64,000 bases of DNA from Chloroflexota bacterium (GCA_016197225.1 JACPWC010000071.1:140217-204216); one strand, 5' to 3'; counted from the stretch's first letter, positions 1-8,599 are shown. The notes: generated by a model not told the origin, from the letters alone. Numbers and translations are program-made.

Positions 1-212
1 CCGCCCGTGCCTTTGAGGCGGGCGACGACGTTGCCTCGCCCCGGCGCAGATTCGAGCACGATTGGCTCAACGCCTTCCGCCTTGAGCACGCGGGCCAGAT
101 ATTCGGCGGCGATCATTTCGTTGCCGGGCGGGTTGGTTGTGTCCAGCCTCAGCAGGGCTTGCAGGTGGTGGATGGTTTCCTGGGTGATGGCAGTTAGATT
201 CAGCAGGGGCAT
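1..212 (-). CDS. M20-family metallopeptidase, N-terminal fragment (runs off window)
   Basis: Reading the minus strand from an ATG at 212-210 gives about 70 residues beginning MPLLNLTAITQETIHHL and continuing with LLRLDTTNPPGNE and then GRGNVVARLKG. This is the typical start of M20 peptidases (ArgE/DapE/carboxypeptidase G2-like zinc hydrolases), where the LxxxxTxNPPGNE stretch precedes the metal-binding core. A good Shine-Dalgarno (AAGGAG, 7 nt spacing) precedes the ATG. The rest, including the zinc ligands, lies outside the window, so the substrate cannot be told. It is divergent from the tRNA methyltransferase gene. Confidence 0.8.
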   Translation of the reverse strand, partial: MPLLNLTAITQETIHHLQALLRLDTTNPPGNEMIAAEYLARVLKAEGVEPIVLESAPGRGNVVARLKGTG

Positions 213-303
213 TCAAAGGCTCCTTATTTCGTATTGTGTATTCCGTATCACGTGGCACGAAATACGCAACACGCAACACGCCTCACGCATTATAATCTCA
301 GCC

Positions 304-1128
304 ATGACAATTGCTTCCGCAGGTGACTTAATTGAATTGATTGACCGTGATGCCCGCAATTTCTACTTCCGGCTCACGCCCGGCCAGCGGCTGGAAACGC
401 ATCGTGGCATCTTCAAGCACGACGACCTCATCGGCCAGCCTTACGGCTCCGAAGTGTTCTCGCATCTCAATCACGGCTTCTTTCTGATCACACCCTCCAT
501 CGCCGACCTCATCACCGACCTCAAGCGCAATTCGCAGATCATCTTCCCGAAAGACATCGGCTTGATTTTGATGAAGCTGAACGTGCGGCCGGGGATGACG
601 GTGGTGGAAGCCGGCACCGGCAGTGGCGGCCTCACCCTGGCTCTGGCTAATGCCGTCGGCCCGACCGGGCGAGTCATTTCTTACGATGCCCGGCAGGACA
701 TGCAAAATCTGGCCCGGCGCAATCTGGAGCAAGTGGGCTTGCAAGATCAGGTGACGTTCAAGATCAAGGACATCAAAGACGGCTTCGACGAGACGGATGT
801 GGAAGCGCTGTTTTTGGACATGAACAATCCGTACGATTACACGGCCCAGGCCTACCGCGCCCTGCGCGGCGGCGGGTTCCTAGGCTCGCTGGTGCCCACC
901 GCTAACCAGGTATCCGATTTGCTGGTGGCGCTCAGGCGCGAACGGTTTTATTTTCCCGAGGTGATCGAAATTTTACTCAGGCATTACAAGACCGTGCCGG
1001 AGCGTTTACGGCCCGTGGATAGAATGGTGGCTCATACCGGCTTTCTGATCTTCGCCAGGCCGGTGATGATGACACCGGAAGTTGTTCAAGAAGAGACGGC
1101 TGAGGGAGGCGAAGAGGGTGAAGCGTAA
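304..1128 (+). CDS. trmI: tRNA (adenine-58-N1)-methyltransferase TrmI
   Basis: Class I SAM-dependent methyltransferase that makes m1A58 in the T-loop of tRNA. The 274-residue product has the TrmI N-terminal beta domain (residues 1-80, with GQRLETHRGIFKHDDLIGQPYG as separate short motifs), then the SAM-binding motif VVEAGTGSGGLTLAL at about 100-114. An acidic loop (SYDARQD) and an LFLDMNNP motif IV follow. The frame is open back to position 7, but homology begins at MTIASAGDLIEL (ATG 304), so I chose this start. Length fits bacterial TrmI. The last 15 residues are Glu/Gly-rich and probably disordered. Confidence 0.92.
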   Translation: MTIASAGDLIELIDRDARNFYFRLTPGQRLETHRGIFKHDDLIGQPYGSEVFSHLNHGFFLITPSIADLITDLKRNSQIIFPKDIGLILMKLNVRPGMTVVEAGTGSGGLTLALANAVGPTGRVISYDARQDMQNLARRNLEQVGLQDQVTFKIKDIKDGFDETDVEALFLDMNNPYDYTAQAYRALRGGGFLGSLVPTANQVSDLLVALRRERFYFPEVIEILLRHYKTVPERLRPVDRMVAHTGFLIFARPVMMTPEVVQEETAEGGEEGEA

Positions 1129-1171
1129 AGCGACAAACGACAAACGTCAAAGGTGACATACCCTAACTCCT

Positions 1172-1762
1172 ATGCGTTTTCGACCTAACCGTAACCGCCG
1201 CAATCGCCCGTTCCGCCGACTCGTCGGCTCATTGCTTGGCCCGAACCGCCAGCTTGCGAATGATGCTCGCGCCATGCTCGACGAGGCCAATCGCTTGTTC
1301 GACGCTGGAGAGTACGCCGAAGCCGCCCACTCTCTGTCGCAGTTGGCCGAGATGGCGCAGGCCAACAACTTGCCGCGCCGGGCAATTCAACTGCACATTC
1401 GCGCCGCCGAGGCTCACCTCAAGAGCAACCAGGCGGCTGGTGCGGTGGAACATGGCCGCGCGGCGCTGGCGATGTTGATCCAGGCCGGAGGGCAACGCCG
1501 CGCTCTGAAGCTCGCGCCACAAATTGTCGGCGAATTACGAGCCGCCGGTTTCAGCGCCGAGGCAACCGCTTTTGAGAAAGAGATCAACGAACGGTTGGCG
1601 GGGTTGGGCTTGACTCTGGCATCCACACCGGCGGCCCCGCAACCCAGGCCTCGCCGAAGCCTCGCTTCTCATTGCTCGCAATGCGGAGCGCAGTTGCGCT
1701 GGACGGACGACGCCGACGAGGTGGAGTGCGAATACTGCGGAACGATTGCGCGGGCTGAGTAA
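1172..1762 (+). CDS. Helical-repeat protein with C-terminal zinc ribbon
   Basis: Hypothetical protein of 196 residues. The first 20 residues are very Arg/Asn-rich. Residues 25-130 are Ala/Leu-rich amphipathic helices resembling tetratricopeptide repeats (DEANRLFDAGEYAEAAHSL is a typical TPR helix pair). The C-terminus has a zinc ribbon with two CxxC knuckles, CSQCG and CEYCG, about 20 residues apart. The family function is unknown to me; a scaffold or nucleic-acid/protein adaptor is plausible. It starts 43 bp after trmI and precedes the Nudix gene on the same strand. Confidence 0.7.
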   Translation: MRFRPNRNRRNRPFRRLVGSLLGPNRQLANDARAMLDEANRLFDAGEYAEAAHSLSQLAEMAQANNLPRRAIQLHIRAAEAHLKSNQAAGAVEHGRAALAMLIQAGGQRRALKLAPQIVGELRAAGFSAEATAFEKEINERLAGLGLTLASTPAAPQPRPRRSLASHCSQCGAQLRWTDDADEVECEYCGTIARAE

Positions 1763-1857
1763 ACACGAGGACACAAAGGCTCAAAGACACAAAGAAAAAC
1801 CTTGTGACTTGGTGTCTTCGTGCCTTTGTGTTAAGTTTCAGCGCCGATAAACCAGCT

Positions 1858-2433
1858 ATGAACTTCGCCGAGTCTCTCAAAGCCGCGTTGACTGCCCGCC
1901 CAGTTCACACCGTCGCCGAGTGGGAAGCTCGCCCCGCCGCCGTGCTGGTTCCGTTGTATCAACACGATGGCGAGTGGCACTTGCTTTTCACCCAGCGCAC
2001 CGATCACGTTGACGAGCACAAAGGGCAGGTGGCCTTTCCTGGCGGCAAGATTGACCCCGAAGACGAGTCGCCGACCGCCGCCGCCCTGCGCGAGGCCGAA
2101 GAGGAAATTGGTTTGCGAAGAGGCGACGTGGCCGTGATTGGCCGCCTCGACGACCTCATCACCGTCACCCAGTGGCAAATCACACCCGTCGTCGGCGTGT
2201 TTCCTTTTCCCTATGAATTTGTGATCAACCCAAAGGAATGTTCAGCCGTGTTCGGCGTGCCGCTCTCGTGGCTGGCCGACCCGGCCAATCTGGAGACGCG
2301 CTACCGCCAGATGCCTGTTGCCGGCCCGCCGGTGCCGGTGTACTACTATAAAGACTGGGACGGCCACATCATTTGGGGCGCGACGGCGCGGATGACGAGG
2401 ATGTTGTTAGCAATCTTGGCGAATGAGGGGTAA
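1858..2433 (+). CDS. Nudix hydrolase, CoA pyrophosphatase (NUDT7/8) type
   Basis: 191-residue Nudix protein, expected to cleave CoA or a similar nucleoside diphosphate derivative using Mg2+. The family signature is clear: LLFTQRTDHVDEHKGQVAF, then PGGKIDPED, then ALREAEEEIGL, matching the UPF0035/CoA-ase form LxxxRSxxLxxHxGQVxFPGG followed by the Nudix box REAxEEIGL. The frame opens at 1804, but that stretch lies in AT-rich intergenic DNA, and homology starts with MNFAESLKAAL, so ATG 1858 is preferred. It converges on the next gene with only 4 bp between stops. Confidence 0.85.
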   Translation: MNFAESLKAALTARPVHTVAEWEARPAAVLVPLYQHDGEWHLLFTQRTDHVDEHKGQVAFPGGKIDPEDESPTAAALREAEEEIGLRRGDVAVIGRLDDLITVTQWQITPVVGVFPFPYEFVINPKECSAVFGVPLSWLADPANLETRYRQMPVAGPPVPVYYYKDWDGHIIWGATARMTRMLLAILANEG

Positions 2434-2437
2434 GGTG

Positions 2438-3364
2438 TTATGCGATCACCCTTGTTCTTTGTCCCCCCTTCTCCCTTTCTTCTTTCTGCATCGTCTCAAA
2501 TGCCTTGATCGCCACTTCCAGCATTTGCAAGTCCGGCTCGCGGGTGGTCAGGCGTTGCATGAGCAGGTTCGGGACGACGATGAGGCGGATGAACGGGTTG
2601 GAGATGTAGCGGGCGGTGAAACGCAAATATTCGTAGGCCACCGCGGCCAGCACCGGAACCAACAGCACCCGCGAGGCCAGCCTCTCCAACAGCGGCAAGG
2701 GGCCGAGCAGGGAAAATAACAGCACCGACAGAATCACCACCACTAACAGAAACGCCGTGCCACAGCGCGGGTGCTCCAACGGGAACTTCGCCACCGACTC
2801 GGGAGTGAGCGGCGCGCCGGCTTCGTAAGCGTTGATCGTCTTGTGCTCTGCGCCGTGATAGCCGTACAGCCGCTTGATGTCAGGGATGAAGCCGATGCCC
2901 CAGATGTAGCCGACGATTAACAACAGGCGGATGAGGCCCTCAGCCAGGTTGCCCACCCAGCCGGCGGCTTCCCCGGTTGAGCCGACGATAGTTCGGGACA
3001 GATACTCTACGCCTGCCCCGGCGGCGGCGGGAAGCAGGAAGAACAGGGCGATGCCAAAGGTCAGGGACATCGCCACCGTTCCCCACATGGCCGGCCCTTC
3101 AACCTTTATCTCTTCACCCCCGGCAATGTTGGCCGAGTAGCTAAGGCTTTGCATCCCCAGCCCCAGCGCATCCCACAACCCGAGCAGGCCGCGCAGGAAC
3201 GGCAGTTTGCTAAAGCGCCCACGATAGATGTTGCCCAGCGGCTGGGTGTGAACTTGAATCTCGCCTTTGGGATCGCGCACAGCCACGGCCATGGCCTGCG
3301 AGCCGCGCATCATCACGCCCTCCAGCACCGCCTGGCCGCCGTAAATCGGAAGTTTGTCAGTCAT
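2438..3364 (-). CDS. DUF1385 family membrane protein (YqhQ-like)
   Basis: 308-residue integral membrane protein. The N-terminus PIYGGQAVLEGVMMRG and the central YGYHGAEHKTINAYE and HPRCGTAFLL motifs are diagnostic of DUF1385. The conserved His/Glu/Cys residues suggest a metal site, but no biochemical role is established for the family. Hydrophobic segments are visible around residues 95-115, 145-165, 205-225 and 230-250. Its stop lies 4 bp from the stop of the convergent Nudix gene. Confidence 0.88.
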   Translation of the reverse strand: MTDKLPIYGGQAVLEGVMMRGSQAMAVAVRDPKGEIQVHTQPLGNIYRGRFSKLPFLRGLLGLWDALGLGMQSLSYSANIAGGEEIKVEGPAMWGTVAMSLTFGIALFFLLPAAAGAGVEYLSRTIVGSTGEAAGWVGNLAEGLIRLLLIVGYIWGIGFIPDIKRLYGYHGAEHKTINAYEAGAPLTPESVAKFPLEHPRCGTAFLLVVVILSVLLFSLLGPLPLLERLASRVLLVPVLAAVAYEYLRFTARYISNPFIRLIVVPNLLMQRLTTREPDLQMLEVAIKAFETMQKEEREKGGQRTRVIA

Positions 3365-3506
3365 CCAATCTCCAATCTCTGATCTCTAATCTCCAAGTTT
3401 GTCAGTCATTCTACCTTTCCCGGCGAAGGCGGGTCAAGGCGTCGTTCGTGCAAGGCGGCCTCCCCGAAAGTGCCGCCCTTGCCTAAAGTTGTCCGCCCCT
3501 GTTATC

Positions 3507-3626
3507 ATGCTGGATGTACTGGTTTTAGTCATGACATTGTCATTATTACTTGCGTACTTGCCTCCATATCGCAACCCTTTTAGCCGGTCAGTGTTTTCTA
3601 TGTTGAGCGGGTTGGATAACTCATGA
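3507..3626 (+). CDS. Possible small single-span membrane peptide upstream of the sigma factor
   Basis: A 39-codon frame begins MLDVLVLVMTLSLLLAYLPP and has one strongly hydrophobic segment followed by polar residues. Its stop codon overlaps the start of the sigma-factor gene (ATGA at 3623-3626), as in translational coupling. I see no Shine-Dalgarno before its ATG and no recognisable homology, so it may be a fortuitous frame in the leader. Confidence 0.25.
   Translation: MLDVLVLVMTLSLLLAYLPPYRNPFSRSVFSMLSGLDNS
3531..3543. promoter_or_regulatory. 13-bp palindrome, possible operator of the sigma-factor unit
   Basis: ATGACA-T-TGTCAT is a perfect odd-centre palindrome about 85 bp before the sigma-factor start. 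It may be a repressor or activator site. It also lies inside the possible small peptide frame, so it could be coincidental. Confidence 0.25.
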
Positions 3627-4210
3627 AACCGCTCACCACACAGGACAGCGCTCTTATTGAGCGCGCCAAGGCTGACCCGGTGGCGTTCGGCGAGCTTTAC
3701 GAACGTTATGTGGGCAAGATTTACAACTATATTTATTACCGCACCGGCAACGAGCACGACGCGGAAGACCTGACCGCTCGCGTGTTCTTCCGGGCCATGA
3801 AGCGCCTGCCCAGCTACACCGATCGCGGCCTGCCGTTTTCGGCCTGGCTGTACCGGATCGCACACAACCTGGTGGCCAACTGGCACCGCGACCAGGGCCG
3901 ACGGAAGATTGTGCCGCTGGACGAGTACATCGTTCACGGCTTGCAGAGCGAAGCGCCGGAGTACGCCGCCGAGAGCCGCGAGGATCAGGACTTTTTGCTG
4001 GAGATGGTGCGGCGCTTGCCTGCCGAGCGCCAGCAGTTGCTGGTGCTCAAGTTCATCGAGCAAATGTCGAACGCCGAGATCGGCGCGGTGATGAACCGGA
4101 GCGAGGGCGCAATCAAAAGTTTATATCACCGGACATTGGTGGATTTGCGCGATGATCTGGACGGTCATCCCAAAGGCAACGGCTGGGCGTCGGTTCTGAG
4201 CCGGCAGTAG
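3623..4210 (+). CDS. ECF-type RNA polymerase sigma factor
   Basis: 195-residue sigma-70 family factor of the extracytoplasmic-function class. Region 2 is visible at residues 20-85 (FGELYERYVGKIYNYIYYR, then DAEDLTARVFFRAMKRLP, then FSAWLYRIAHNLVANWHRD). Region 4 follows at about 125-180 (LLVLKFIEQMSNAEIGAVM plus a recognition helix SEGAIKSLYHRTL). It should direct RNA polymerase to a dedicated promoter set. The gene just downstream encodes a small two-helix membrane protein, which in position and shape could be a sigma regulator, although no zinc-binding anti-sigma motif is seen. Confidence 0.9.
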   Translation: MKPLTTQDSALIERAKADPVAFGELYERYVGKIYNYIYYRTGNEHDAEDLTARVFFRAMKRLPSYTDRGLPFSAWLYRIAHNLVANWHRDQGRRKIVPLDEYIVHGLQSEAPEYAAESREDQDFLLEMVRRLPAERQQLLVLKFIEQMSNAEIGAVMNRSEGAIKSLYHRTLVDLRDDLDGHPKGNGWASVLSRQ

Positions 4211-4224
4211 AAACAGGAAACACA

Positions 4225-4638
4225 ATGAAGGACGTGACAGTATCAGAAATTTTGAGTCAGCATGTCGAGGCCTTGAACGCGGGCCGGATTGCCGAGGCCG
4301 AACGGCTGGCTGCCGGGCCGGGCCGCGAGGAGTTGGCCGGCCTGTTCAATATGGCCGGGCGGCTCAAGACGGCTATGAAGCCGGTGACGCCTCGGGCCGA
4401 GTTTGTGGCAAACCTCAAACAGCGATTAATTCGCGAGAGTCAGGCCGGCCATCAAAAGATCGAACGCCGCCAGCAGTTGGCGTGGGCGGCGGTTGGCGTG
4501 GGCGGACTGGTCTATTCCATCAGTTTGTTTGTGATGGGCATCCGCGCCACTTGGTGGATGCTGGGTGTGGTGGCCCTGTTGCTCGGCTGGCGCAAACGCC
4601 CGGCGCTGGTAAAAGCGCCGCAAGCGGTGAGACGCTAA
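4225..4638 (+). CDS. Small membrane protein paired with the sigma factor
   Basis: 137 residues. The N-terminal half is a soluble helical region (SEILSQHVEALNAGRIAEAERLA). Two adjacent hydrophobic segments follow at about residues 85-103 and 105-120, then a basic tail. It starts 14 bp after the sigma gene with a Shine-Dalgarno (AGGAAA) and is surely co-transcribed. Proteins of this shape often follow ECF sigma factors in Chloroflexota, and an anti-sigma or membrane-sensing role is a guess from context only. A strong terminator follows. Confidence 0.7.
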   Translation: MKDVTVSEILSQHVEALNAGRIAEAERLAAGPGREELAGLFNMAGRLKTAMKPVTPRAEFVANLKQRLIRESQAGHQKIERRQQLAWAAVGVGGLVYSISLFVMGIRATWWMLGVVALLLGWRKRPALVKAPQAVRR

Positions 4639-4642
4639 AACG

Positions 4643-4680
4643 AAACCGGGACGAGCCAGCGGCTCGCCCCGGTTTTTATT
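4643..4680. terminator. Strong bidirectional intrinsic terminator
   Basis: A 15-bp stem with one mismatch (AAACCGGG-A-CGAGCC / GGCTCG-C-CCCGGTTT), AGC loop, then TTTTTATT on the plus strand. On the minus strand the stem is followed by a few T residues. It separates the convergent sigma-factor unit and the choline-kinase-like gene, whose stop codon begins at 4680-4682. Confidence 0.9.
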
Positions 4681-5576
4681 TACACCGCCGCCAGCCACCC
4701 CTCAAACTTCGGCCCGTCCATCTTCGCCGTCGCCCGCCCCCAACGCTCCACTGCCCAGCCCCAGAAGTCAAAATCAATCGTCGAAATTTTGGCCTGAATG
4801 GCCGCCCACAGCGTCCAGCCCACGTCGGACATGATCATGTTCAACTTCATCCGCGCCAGCTTGTCGGGGTACGGTTCACCAAAATAAGCGGCACACATCT
4901 CAACGATTCCGGTTTCATCATATTGTTGCTCCTGACAGGTGTTGCCCAGTTCAAACGTCGGGTCGTTGTTGCCGCTGTACTCGTAGTCCACAATCCACAG
5001 CATCTTCCCGTCGTCAATGTAGTTCTCGGCCAGCAGGTCGTTGTGGCAAGGCACGGTCGCCAGCGGATGCCGCTTCATCGCCTCTTCAATTCGACCCACC
5101 TGTGGCATGTAGTCGCGAAACCGATCCGGGATTCGGACTTCGTGCTCGTCCACCACCTTCAGGTAAAACTCCGTCAGGCGGAACATGTTGAAGTCGTGCA
5201 GGAAGCGCGGGCCGGCGTGGAGTTTCTTCAACGATTGGGCGATCCGGGCCGGTTGCCCCGCCTCTTTTAGTCGGGCAATGCTCATCGTGTCGCCGTGAAT
5301 GAAGTCTAGCACCATCACGTTGACATCGGCAAGATAGTGAACAACGGTGGGGCCGACTCCAGCCTGGGCGGCGGCCACGGTGTTGTAATGCTCGTTGACC
5401 CGATCCACCGCCAGCAGTTCAGTGGACGCGCCCGGAATACGAATGACGTAAGGCGTGCCTTCCACCTCCACCCGGTAGTTGGTGTTGGTGAGGCCGCCGC
5501 TCAACGGATAAATGGCAATGGTCTTTTCTTTCCAGTCAGAAATGTGGTTAACAACTTGCTCAATGGAGATCGTCAT
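4680..5576 (-). CDS. Choline/aminoglycoside kinase-family phosphotransferase
   Basis: 298-residue protein of the choline/ethanolamine kinase (LicA-like) fold. The N-lobe has the Gly-rich segment PLSGGLTNTNYRV at 24-36. The C-lobe has the catalytic Brenner motif CHNDLLAEN (H178, D180, N185) and the metal-binding IVDYEY (D197, E199). The likely reaction is ATP-dependent phosphorylation of choline or another small hydroxyl or amine compound. The open frame extends upstream to 5771, but homology starts at MTISIEQVVNHI. It ends a minus-strand series that includes a dimethylglycine-dehydrogenase-like enzyme, which makes a methylated-amine substrate plausible. Confidence 0.82.
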   Translation of the reverse strand: MTISIEQVVNHISDWKEKTIAIYPLSGGLTNTNYRVEVEGTPYVIRIPGASTELLAVDRVNEHYNTVAAAQAGVGPTVVHYLADVNVMVLDFIHGDTMSIARLKEAGQPARIAQSLKKLHAGPRFLHDFNMFRLTEFYLKVVDEHEVRIPDRFRDYMPQVGRIEEAMKRHPLATVPCHNDLLAENYIDDGKMLWIVDYEYSGNNDPTFELGNTCQEQQYDETGIVEMCAAYFGEPYPDKLARMKLNMIMSDVGWTLWAAIQAKISTIDFDFWGWAVERWGRATAKMDGPKFEGWLAAV

Positions 5577-5647
5577 CCGTTTATTTCTCCCACGAGGTTG
5601 TAACGCCCGGCGATGGGCCGGCGTGTGTATCACGACGCAATACTGTT

Positions 5648-6457
5648 CTATGGCAACATGTAATTGGGTCGTAAATAGGCCGGCTTGAATCCGGTTCTGA
5701 TCATATTGTGAAACGACGGGTTGGGCGCGGTCGGCGTCTCTTCGCCTGTTTCGGTGACCAGCCACTGGCAACCCAGTTCAATGCCATCACGAATCCGCCG
5801 GGCCATGATCGCGCCCTGCGCCCCGCGCCCGCGCGCCGCCGGAAGTGTTCCGGCGATGCCCAGCCAGCCGATGTTCTCTTTTACGAATAACGCGCCGCAA
5901 CCTACCGGCTTGTCGCCGTCGAAAGCAAGGTAATGCCGCCAATTCATCCGGCCCATGATTGGCGCCAGCCAGGGTTTAATCACCAGTGACATCCCAAACG
6001 CAACGGCGGCGATTTCAGAATAATCATCGCCGCGCTCAGGCCCAACCACTTCAACGCGCAAGTCAGTGCGGATCGCTGGCGGCGGCTCTGTTCCGCGAAT
6101 CACCTTCACCCAGTTGTCGCTTACGCGCAAGCCACGCGCGGCCAACCAGGCAGGTAGTTCCGTGGGCCGGGCCAGGGGGCTTTGTTGAAAAGCAAAATGC
6201 TTCACCCCGCGTTGCCGAAAGTGGGCGACCGCTTCATCTACCATTGACTCGGTCGCAGGCTCGTCCAGGCCGAGGCCGACCACGCGATTGAACAGTGGAA
6301 TGTCGAAAGCCGCCGTTGTAAACACAAACCCCGATCCAAGCCGTTGCACGTTGATGCCAAACTGGGCGGCATAATCGGCGGGAGTCGCCGCGTAAAAATC
6401 GGCGTAGGCTTCAGCCTCGCCAAACTCGACCAGACGGGCGATCTCTTCAGGTGTCAT
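5648..6457 (-). CDS. GNAT-family N-acetyltransferase
   Basis: 269-residue protein with a C-terminal GNAT fold. The beta4-alpha3 acetyl-CoA pyrophosphate loop is IAGTLPAARGRGAQGAIM at about 199-216, preceded by a strand with GCGALFVKENIGWLG. The end NPSFHNMIRTGFKPAYLRPNY resembles GNAT beta5-alpha4. The acceptor is unknown. The start overlaps the stop of the monooxygenase gene by 4 bp (6454-6457), so the two are translationally coupled. Confidence 0.8.
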   Translation of the reverse strand: MTPEEIARLVEFGEAEAYADFYAATPADYAAQFGINVQRLGSGFVFTTAAFDIPLFNRVVGLGLDEPATESMVDEAVAHFRQRGVKHFAFQQSPLARPTELPAWLAARGLRVSDNWVKVIRGTEPPPAIRTDLRVEVVGPERGDDYSEIAAVAFGMSLVIKPWLAPIMGRMNWRHYLAFDGDKPVGCGALFVKENIGWLGIAGTLPAARGRGAQGAIMARRIRDGIELGCQWLVTETGEETPTAPNPSFHNMIRTGFKPAYLRPNYMLP

Positions 6458-7680
6458 TGTCCCCTCGTTGCAATGTGCTCGGCCACGTAGGCCGCATCCT
6501 CGCCCACGCCCAACAGCAGGGTAGACTTGGCAGTGTGTAACCAGTGCAATCCCAAGAAATACAAACCCGGATAATCCGTCACGCCGCGTTGCTGAACGGG
6601 GTAGCCATCGTCGTCGAAGATCGGCAACTGCACCAAACTGAAGTCGAAAGTATAGCCCATGGCCCAGATAATGCTGGATACCCCGGCGGCGCGCAAATCC
6701 AATTCGGTGATCACCTCGGTTTCATAACCATCGCGCAACTGTGGCGCTTCTTCCTTCGGCGCATCCAGGCCGCTCTTGGCGATGAAGCCGTCAATCATCT
6801 TCAGCAAGTTGACCTCAAACTCGTCAACTTTGCCCAGCGCTTCTTTCAAATTCGGGGCCAGCGCAATCCTGTGATCGTCCGCGCCCTGAACCCGGCCCAG
6901 CAGAGTCACGCCGTCACGGGCAAACTGGTGCAAGTTGATGGGGTGACCGCCGCGTGTGCCCGAGGCCTGCGGGTTGCCGGCGAACCGCGCTTTGGGTGAA
7001 GGCAGTTTGTCGAGCGTGCGATCAAAGAAGCCGCTTTTGTCCAGCCACCAGAAGACATCTTTGCCGCGATAACGTCGCGGAGCGCGGCCCGCACTGCCCA
7101 CGCTCAAAAACACCTTGCGCCCGCTCTGATACAACTCCTCCGCAATCTGGCAACCCGACTGCCCACTGCCGATGATCAGCACCGCGCCCGGCGGCAGGGC
7201 GCTTGGGTTGCGATACTCGCCTGAATGAATCTGTAAAACGTCTTTGGCGATGTTTGCGCTGAACGACGGCGACTTGGGTTTCTGGAACGAGCCGGTCGCC
7301 ACCACCACGTTGGCGGCCTCCCAGGTTGTGCCGTCGGCTTCAACCGTGTACCCCGTTTCTGTTCGTTTGACCGCCTTCACTGCCACACCGTATCGCACCG
7401 GCAGGCCGTGGCGAGTCACATACGCCTCAAACATCCCAATGATCTCGTCACGTGGCATGTAACCGTCAGGGTTGTCTCCTTGATAGTTGCCGCCTGGCAA
7501 GCGAATTGCCCAATTGGGTGTGACGAAGGTGAACGAGTCCCAGCGCCATCGCCAGGCTTCACCCGCGCGCCCGGCCTTCTCCAGCACCAGATGTTCGCGG
7601 CCCTGCTGAGTCAAAAGATAACTCAGCGAGAGTCCAGCCTGCCCGCCGCCGATGATAATCGTATCGAGTTTTTCTGTCAT
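6454..7680 (-). CDS. Flavin-dependent monooxygenase/oxidoreductase (CzcO-like)
   Basis: 408 residues. The FAD-binding motif IIIGGGQAGLSLSYLL lies at about 8-23 and a second Rossmann motif, IIGSGQSGCQIAEEL, for NADPH at about 167-181. A linking segment (FxxxxxHSGEY around residues 146-156) resembles the FMO/Baeyer-Villiger signature. The C-terminal SSIIWAMGYTFDFS fits the family ATG-like motif. A pyridine-nucleotide-dependent oxygenation of a small N- or S-containing compound is likely; the exact substrate is unknown. It lies upstream of the GNAT gene in a two-gene unit. Confidence 0.85.
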   Translation of the reverse strand: MTEKLDTIIIGGGQAGLSLSYLLTQQGREHLVLEKAGRAGEAWRWRWDSFTFVTPNWAIRLPGGNYQGDNPDGYMPRDEIIGMFEAYVTRHGLPVRYGVAVKAVKRTETGYTVEADGTTWEAANVVVATGSFQKPKSPSFSANIAKDVLQIHSGEYRNPSALPPGAVLIIGSGQSGCQIAEELYQSGRKVFLSVGSAGRAPRRYRGKDVFWWLDKSGFFDRTLDKLPSPKARFAGNPQASGTRGGHPINLHQFARDGVTLLGRVQGADDHRIALAPNLKEALGKVDEFEVNLLKMIDGFIAKSGLDAPKEEAPQLRDGYETEVITELDLRAAGVSSIIWAMGYTFDFSLVQLPIFDDDGYPVQQRGVTDYPGLYFLGLHWLHTAKSTLLLGVGEDAAYVAEHIATRGQ

Positions 7681-7717
7681 TTTGATTTACACCTTTATCC
7701 TGACAATCACGTGATCA

Positions 7718-7837
7718 GCGCCCTGAGCGGAGGCTCGCGTGTTCTTCGCGAGCCGCAGTCGAAGGGCGCGGCTCTCTCGCAGACACCGCACCCTTCGACT
7801 GCGCGACGGAACAGCACCGTCGCTTCGCTCAGGGTGC
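7718..7837. repeat. Pair of opposed palindromic dispersed repeats
   Basis: Two related 50-bp units lie in opposite orientation: 7718-7769 (GCGCCCTGAGCG ... GTCGAAGGGCGC) and 7788-7837 (GCACCCTTCGACTGCG ... CGCTTCGCTCAGGGTGC). Each has matching ends, and the first has an inner perfect 8-bp stem (GGCTCGCG / CGCGAGCC). The arrangement resembles REP/BIME-type intergenic repeats. They fill most of the 206-bp gap between the monooxygenase and the glyoxalase-like gene. Confidence 0.75.
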
Positions 7838-7886
7838 TACTCTCGCTGTTACAGAATTGCTTTCGCTCGCCTGCCACAAGTGTGGC

Positions 7887-8555
7887 CTAAAACTTCAACA
7901 CTAGTGGCAGTGTCGGCCTCGCGTCCGCCGTCTTGCCCAATGCCCCCTCGTCAAAAGTCAACGTCAACAACGGCTCTGCGCCCAGCTCGAATTTCACCAG
8001 GCTGTTCTCTTCAAGTTGACGCGCAATTGGCGAAAGCGAATTTGCCTGAACGGCAATAGTCACGCCGGTAAGATTCTTCACGCCTAGCGGGTGCGGCAGG
8101 TCTTGAATGTTGGCCCGGAAGCCGCGAAAGGACATTTCTTCGGGGACGACGCCGTAGCATGGCTCTGCTACGACTTCGCCATTGAACCCGACCGAGGCGC
8201 CATTTGGCAGTTGGACCGAGTGAACCGGAAACGGCGGCGGGTCGGTCGCGCCCGGCTGGCGGCGCAACATCAGGTTGATCGGCGACGCGCCGCTCTTGCG
8301 CCAATTCATGCGCGGGATAGCGTTCATGGTCAACGGCTCAAAGTTCCGGCGCGCGGCGTCCTCATCGTCAATCCACAACAGTTCCAGATAGAGGAGATTG
8401 GAGAAGAAGAAAGAGGTGGAGGCCGAACCCAGGTCGCCGTGCCGGGTGACGCCGCCAAAGCCTTGCAGGCCGAGGGCTTCAAGCGCCTTCGCTTCCGGCG
8501 CGTCAACGGCGGTGAAGATGACGACGTGGTCGAGTTCCAATCCAAATTGACTCAT
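7887..8555 (-). CDS. Glyoxalase-like (VOC superfamily) domain protein
   Basis: 222 residues. It opens with LELDHVVIFTAVDAPEA, the first betaalpha-beta strand of VOC proteins, with a possible metal ligand His. It continues with SASTSFFFSNLLYLELLWI, where the Glu is the usual second ligand, as in the glyoxalase-like PF13468 group. A second half-module follows at 130-220. The reaction is unknown; the fold supports metal-dependent isomerase, dioxygenase or resistance functions. It lies 44 bp downstream of the dehydrogenase-like gene and is probably co-transcribed with it. Confidence 0.72.
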   Translation of the reverse strand: MSQFGLELDHVVIFTAVDAPEAKALEALGLQGFGGVTRHGDLGSASTSFFFSNLLYLELLWIDDEDAARRNFEPLTMNAIPRMNWRKSGASPINLMLRRQPGATDPPPFPVHSVQLPNGASVGFNGEVVAEPCYGVVPEEMSFRGFRANIQDLPHPLGVKNLTGVTIAVQANSLSPIARQLEENSLVKFELGAEPLLTLTFDEGALGKTADARPTLPLVLKF

Positions 8556-8599
8556 TCAATGCCTCCGTTCGTAGAGCGATTTGCCCGCTTCGCGTCGCT

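Noticed and set aside
7-303. 99-residue N-terminal extension of the tRNA methyltransferase frame
   Set aside because: It is antisense to the M20 peptidase start and the intergenic region; TrmI homology begins at ATG 304.
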